A stretch of 64,000 nt of DNA from Endotrypanum monterogeii (Eukaryota; Euglenozoa; Kinetoplastea; Trypanosomatida; Trypanosomatidae), in assembly GCA_000333855.2 (NCBI GenBank), contig CM007319.1, forward strand, positions 151,220-215,219. The letters run 5' to 3'. Shown piece by piece: positions 61,601 through 64,000 of the stretch. The notes below the pieces were generated by a model. That model searched no databases. It saw nothing but the letters and a program-made list of their open reading frames with translations, and was not told the origin of the DNA. Numbering within the stretch: position 1 is the stretch's first letter; each line of letters opens with the position of its first letter. The position numbers and the translations under genes were made by a program.

Positions 61601-64000
61601 TACCCCGATACTGCGTATTATAGTAGCCTGGGCTCGCAGCCCAGTGCTTCTTCCGCTGTTCCCCGCCTATGCAAATATCGCAGTCGGCACTCTGGAGGAT
61701 GTCTTCGCTGTGAATCACAATGCAGCCACGCTGCACCGCGCGTCTACGCAGACTCTCAACGAAGGTCTCCGCTGTATCTCGGAGCTCCTGAGCTGTGCCG
61801 ATGAGCCGGTGAAGGAGCTCGCCGGGGCGTTTTCCCCTGTCGCGGCGAAAACGGGTGACGCACGCCGCGGTCGGCCCTCGACAACGACAACGTTTCGGAG
61901 CGTTTTTCTGGAGCAGCACATTGTAGGTGTTTTCACAGCCCTCTACACCCTTCTTACCTCTGGTGCTGTGCGGGAGGAGCAGGAAGTGTGTACGACGGTG
62001 ACAGAGGGCAGTGTGGCGGCGCCGTCCGGGCCATCAGAGGCGGTGGTGGTAGCACACAGGGGGCAACGGAAGTCAACACGTGCGAGTTCCTCCAAGAGTC
62101 GTCAAGGTGTGCGTGACCGAGAAAAGCCAAGGTCGATCATGTCCCTTAGTGTGTCCATGTGGCGAGAGGTTATGCACACTATTGCGCAGTTGACTCGATT
62201 CCTGCGTGTAGATTCGGCAACGGCGACGTCGGTGTCGTCAGTAGCCAGCATGTTAAGTCGCCTACTCGAGCTTGCACTGAAAATGGTCGCCCATCCTGTC
62301 TGCGTGATGGATGCATCTACCACGCAGTTGGTGACGAGCGTCGCCCAGTCTCTGATGGAGCAGATAGACGAGCTTGACCACCGAGCCCACTGGCAACCGC
62401 TAGTGCGGCTCTTTAACGTCGTGGTTAACCCACACGCCCGCCATACCCTCTGCCTCATGTTGTCGGGAGCCGTGTCCAAGCTTCCACTGTCAAGCTCGTC
62501 GGTAACGATGTGCCCGTCGCGCATGGAGTGGTTCGGTCGCCAGATGGCCGCAGCTGCGCGTGCGGTCGCCTGTCTCAACAGTTTCGAGAATGACGAGACA
62601 TTTGAACGTTACGATTTTGAACTGCGCTACCACACACTGCATTCCCTCAACGATTTCTTCGCCCACTTTGGCAACTACGGTGCCCTACATCGAACGAATA
62701 ATTCGAAGAGCGACAGCAACGACAAGACGGGTACCAGCGCCGTGCGTATAGTGCGGGCGTATGATGGCGCGGAAGATGTGCGGCTGCCACTCGACAAAGA
62801 GAACGCACCGGTGCTCGCAGCGGAGGCAGTGGCCGTTCTGGCAGCAAACGTCGTCTTCTTCCTCCGAGACCCCGAGAATACGATCCGCGCACTCGTGCTA
62901 CCGCTGCTTCATTCCATGGTGCGCTATGCCTCCGTGGGAGGCCAGCGCAATAGCACAGGTTCAACACTCACAGAACAGCAACGCGAGTACAGGACCCAGA
63001 TGCTCGAGACTACTCTCCGCCACGAAGTTCTCGCCTCCCTGAGGCGCGGCGTCGTCGCTAAAGATGTGCATATCCGCTGCTCGCATATGCAAGCCTTTGA
63101 AAGCTTCGGGCGCTACTTTAGCGCCGAGTTTCCAAGCTTTTCCATTCTGTACTCGCCCAACACTGAGCAAAATTTCTACGCCAACGTTGGCCACGTCCAG
63201 CAGAGATGTCGCCTGCACGCCCTGGCGGTGCTGCGACAGCACGCTCCACAGATGCATGTCCGTGACGTGCTGCGCGTTTTTGTACCGTTTCTTATGAGCG
63301 CCGTAAAGGACTTCGCAGAAGGCAAGCGCAATCAGGCCAACCTCACAGAGGGTCGTGCACGCGGCTACTGCGACGCCGTGCTGCTCACGATGAGCTCCAT
63401 TGCCGCGCGCATGCCGTGGGCAGCATACTACCGCGTGTTGTCGTTGTTTCTCTCGAACGCCAATGCAAATGCCAACCTGCGAGCGACGATGTTGCGCGGT
63501 GTTGTGCAAGTGCTCAGCACCTTCCATTTCCTGGATGACACCGCGGAAACCGGCGAGGAAGGGGAAGAGGCTGAGGACGACGACGACGACGACGAGGTCA
63601 ACGACGCAGACGCTGGTGTTCGGGCTGAGCTATTTCTGAAACAACGCCAGTATCGCCACGCAAAAGTGATGCGGGTGCTCGAAGTCGACGTACTCCCGCA
63701 ACTGTACAGCTACGTAGGTGACAAAGAAACGAATAAAGCCGTCACTGGTCGCGGGACCGTCAATCAGCACAGCATAACTTCTGTGCGTCGTGAGCAAGAG
63801 CGCCAAGACGCCGCGGCGACACGCGCAAAAAATGCATTGCTGCAGCTGCCGGTGGCCATGGCCATCACCAAGATTGTGAAACACTTCCCAGAAGACCGCT
63901 TCAACGTACACGTCGATCACCTCCTTGACGAGCTCATCAAGAAACTGCGCACAAAGAATGACAAGCATCGGGAGAGCGCGCGTCGCATCCTTGGCGCGAT
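55614..64000 (+). CDS. UTP20: UTP20/DRIM, small-subunit processome HEAT-repeat protein (3' partial)
   Basis: One frame stays open from the ATG at 55614 to the window end: 2795 codons, near the full length of UTP20 (about 2500-2800 residues in yeast and human), so only the tail is missing. An in-frame TGA at 55605-55607 fixes the start. The N-terminus is basic (MPPKKKGH...), a likely nucleolar signal. The first 250 residues follow UTP20: KDFKRFRWEVLELC, FVRDMGSKFLPYYHIFQQAM and LHDTKEYVRRLSAELLSFLC. Helical HEAT-type repeats run throughout. Acidic loops occur at about 296-322 and 2648-2666. Near the end, LPVAMAITKIVKHFPEDRF and KHRESARRILG match the UTP20 C-terminal region. The protein scaffolds the 90S pre-ribosome during 18S rRNA processing, in the nucleolus; this follows from the family. 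Confidence 0.85.
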   Translation, partial: MPPKKKGHTLAGKQKVFRHAVKHVRLGLGHTVLGNLSLGLAASSVSAAEGSALAGRPAFYVELNEQLLSHTSKDFKRFRWEVLELCETDALFQLHHRQLAQKLLVCLMDRGAHRSDESADESTSPPKGKKVSGQEQQQSDRSTTQAYEAFARLTIAFVRDMGSKFLPYYHIFQQAMQAGIYDRTGHLIVDTARLQLVFAVQAAWCRELRDCWDDPAQAALVRQVIQQYVGQLHDTKEYVRRLSAELLSFLCRLSRSLLPLVVEEACGDVLRSYEESATVAAAAKAEVQENDKTSCRDSDSEHDDDDDDMLDGDDNNDDDMYSAEAAPIASMWADSAQLLDFVRTTLPDHPVVDGLTYFIAELFRGVRGSLSSSFETHFVRLLYIFQLSFRQEAIPGEAHSSLDVVQRVHQLRHPLSPFLDAVTEDRARDTALSHNKACPSAELHSTRWSAVFALSDHGEEKEEGATLRSDSDVHGAQYLLRSIGGLALGSAVATLLYETKKQSGLTRQDSSDEQDEDDVAFSAEASTADNALSVVKSASMRPSHRVLAAAVLSFDPTSSLPSSSQYIHFLSAVMRSLNFALWVDSRESALLKHLATQLLAGLRQRPLRASSGSGNAESLLEVSAATLGLLSPLCLYPYLGISAVASVDASPAFLQLQQLFVPVAKAAVQVCVEAFTKASLDVADCHRSEEAQQILFAFSQDVLQKHYAFALDQERRIAEECDARDLTGEGGATRGAGGIADQCDTHEDAYVSGGDSDDDDSHAAKRVQLRSDRVRIPSYLTPFALTILHTIGTALWHGATKDVRHLHSVLISAAPLSTSPDDAMLTALRQSSVRRAVLLSRLLQEHTQHMKVSPLQQLLRLKSKPSGAGEAAAIKGTSPPKASSSETSMRTALISMVLELLQYYKVVRRSASSSMVSEAMSYVSCSLPLIQVLVSTAGPAASSSTTPVKAALLNLLQNIEGQDEERAMSSTATAETQVAISSPVPRATALDPAVYALYAEVAAMLVQLNTRPSARSDIKSLKRSVKKGKHAVVNGGCSNDDATPKGEQDGLHHLCRTVAVLVHGFQQLRAAASSHHASESNQNPVDEVARFAASTAAVSDEARVQLLHGAEVLLHALLWMFNLDSNSDDCEDNAGAKTVATVQMRDKSTPSAEVLPAHTLTALRTLRAALPLTLHSAFVHDVLLECLIAPIGHLRLLALRLLRLVCHPSLDVAERLVDAPAVPLDIIDPLLNAALFNPLSHTGSLDGMQQALSHLTYQVDSGAIVQPFHRQLIARTMVGFLYMKFTGAWEVASKIVCALVAQERTNLPSVTELEVDISHSTENKQEGQRVEDAPADVCSTTSPTAHGQRRDSQYHRQLKPVVWDSVVCVYARELIMGDVVGTGSAGSPGKVGGVQSEDQTFADDRNDSAIAIASYQMQLAELPCFYNIHLSDQQRHVKGELVSRAFSSTQYNTATVTLLECTKEDYEVVCWEQHWAASQRYICDSSDAATGRKRLRGISATTAALYATSTDRSTLAQTFLSMMEAMVKSGSAIDRKVRLVEDVVLELVAVERSRHPSGIDSSQLRKFDQRLEVAMRACAAAPSGILTAHQRKRIPAALQRDLDLRNAELQGVFLSYLSEPNPRLQRVAVDNLKRLRVEPFHAYHAKLVPYCDSMKNLFTFLSTFHVEGDVTAHDIPAYISSALSLALPKLLTKVSKDKLKDQAVLSRRLMGFLEHLTPRPAVTSSCAGAAVKDPLAEVFDQLLHRLLSFAMPTSSSCLADDRATAFDFLANVWEDIVYRGCGMSPTKKAADNTMTVEAHSEPRRRTSHHGVRRLERLMKQLGSALRLLEAMLHAVGQRFSVYVGTCLNVALQAYLVACKQSLRASVDELLASLSEQEETLQVERARRWAALLSKSLASSALSTSLAHVRRAAVTIVALLFEQFPEHVMGVLQDGGVASVGSGAVGKGDTPSAFSLLTRYLTMLFENSKGTTVDSSSGAIGNGARQRSVTLSTKSSVTPILRIIVAWARSPVLLPLFPAYANIAVGTLEDVFAVNHNAATLHRASTQTLNEGLRCISELLSCADEPVKELAGAFSPVAAKTGDARRGRPSTTTTFRSVFLEQHIVGVFTALYTLLTSGAVREEQEVCTTVTEGSVAAPSGPSEAVVVAHRGQRKSTRASSSKSRQGVRDREKPRSIMSLSVSMWREVMHTIAQLTRFLRVDSATATSVSSVASMLSRLLELALKMVAHPVCVMDASTTQLVTSVAQSLMEQIDELDHRAHWQPLVRLFNVVVNPHARHTLCLMLSGAVSKLPLSSSSVTMCPSRMEWFGRQMAAAARAVACLNSFENDETFERYDFELRYHTLHSLNDFFAHFGNYGALHRTNNSKSDSNDKTGTSAVRIVRAYDGAEDVRLPLDKENAPVLAAEAVAVLAANVVFFLRDPENTIRALVLPLLHSMVRYASVGGQRNSTGSTLTEQQREYRTQMLETTLRHEVLASLRRGVVAKDVHIRCSHMQAFESFGRYFSAEFPSFSILYSPNTEQNFYANVGHVQQRCRLHALAVLRQHAPQMHVRDVLRVFVPFLMSAVKDFAEGKRNQANLTEGRARGYCDAVLLTMSSIAARMPWAAYYRVLSLFLSNANANANLRATMLRGVVQVLSTFHFLDDTAETGEEGEEAEDDDDDDEVNDADAGVRAELFLKQRQYRHAKVMRVLEVDVLPQLYSYVGDKETNKAVTGRGTVNQHSITSVRREQERQDAAATRAKNALLQLPVAMAITKIVKHFPEDRFNVHVDHLLDELIKKLRTKNDKHRESARRILGA

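Overview
The window looks like chromosome-internal sequence from a trypanosomatid, most likely Leishmania or a very close relative. Four things point there. All 13 supported protein genes lie on the + strand and have no introns. They are separated by long pyrimidine-rich spacers of the kind used for spliced-leader trans-splicing and polyadenylation. Coding sequence is GC-rich, while the spacers are full of poly-T, poly-C, (TA)n and (TG)n tracts. The first two genes encode leucine-rich-repeat surface proteins with Ser/Pro linkers, of the proteophosphoglycan/PSA (GP46) type. From memory, a proteophosphoglycan cluster next to a 60S L18a gene fits Leishmania chromosome 35, but I cannot check synteny or name the species.

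Layout. 1-826 is the 3' end of an LRR/Ser-rich surface protein gene that stops abruptly without a C-terminal cap or GPI signal. 827-7125 is a 6.3 kb gene-free stretch. 7126-9525 is a complete two-module LRR surface protein with signal peptide, Ser-rich linkers, Cys-rich domain and GPI-type tail. 13806-17111 is a phosphatidylinositol phosphate kinase. 18206-24541 is a very large WD40 protein. 26071-26745 is ESCRT-III CHMP5/Vps60. 28205-30370 is an unrecognised protein. 31125-31664 is ribosomal protein L18a (eL20). 32622-40172 is a 2516-residue protein that resembles the flagellar central-pair protein PF6/SPAG17. 41237-42400 is an unrecognised single-span membrane protein. 42921-44657 is an RRM-type (Nup53-like) nucleoporin candidate with a C-terminal membrane helix. 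46061-47452 is an acid-sphingomyelinase/endopolyphosphatase-like metallophosphoesterase. 50973-54668 is a RING protein with a BRCT-like C-terminal half. 55614-64000 is the 5' part of the ribosome-biogenesis factor UTP20, running off the window.

The genes read as one segment of a polycistronic transcription unit. Their products act in unrelated places (cell surface, phosphoinositide signalling, endosome, ribosome, flagellum, nuclear pore, nucleolus), which is normal for trypanosomatid gene order. Control would lie in the spacers (splice acceptors, 3'UTR elements). The spacers hold the least explained material: two strong hairpins sharing a GTGAGGC core, a C/G-run hairpin just after a stop codon, and a spacer at 47453-50972 containing islands that look like degenerate retroposons.

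No CRISPR, bacterial operon, tRNA or rRNA was found. The most interesting candidate is the RING plus BRCT-like gene at 50973-54668, a possible divergent BRCA1/BARD1-type protein whose RING is split by an insertion of about 105 residues.
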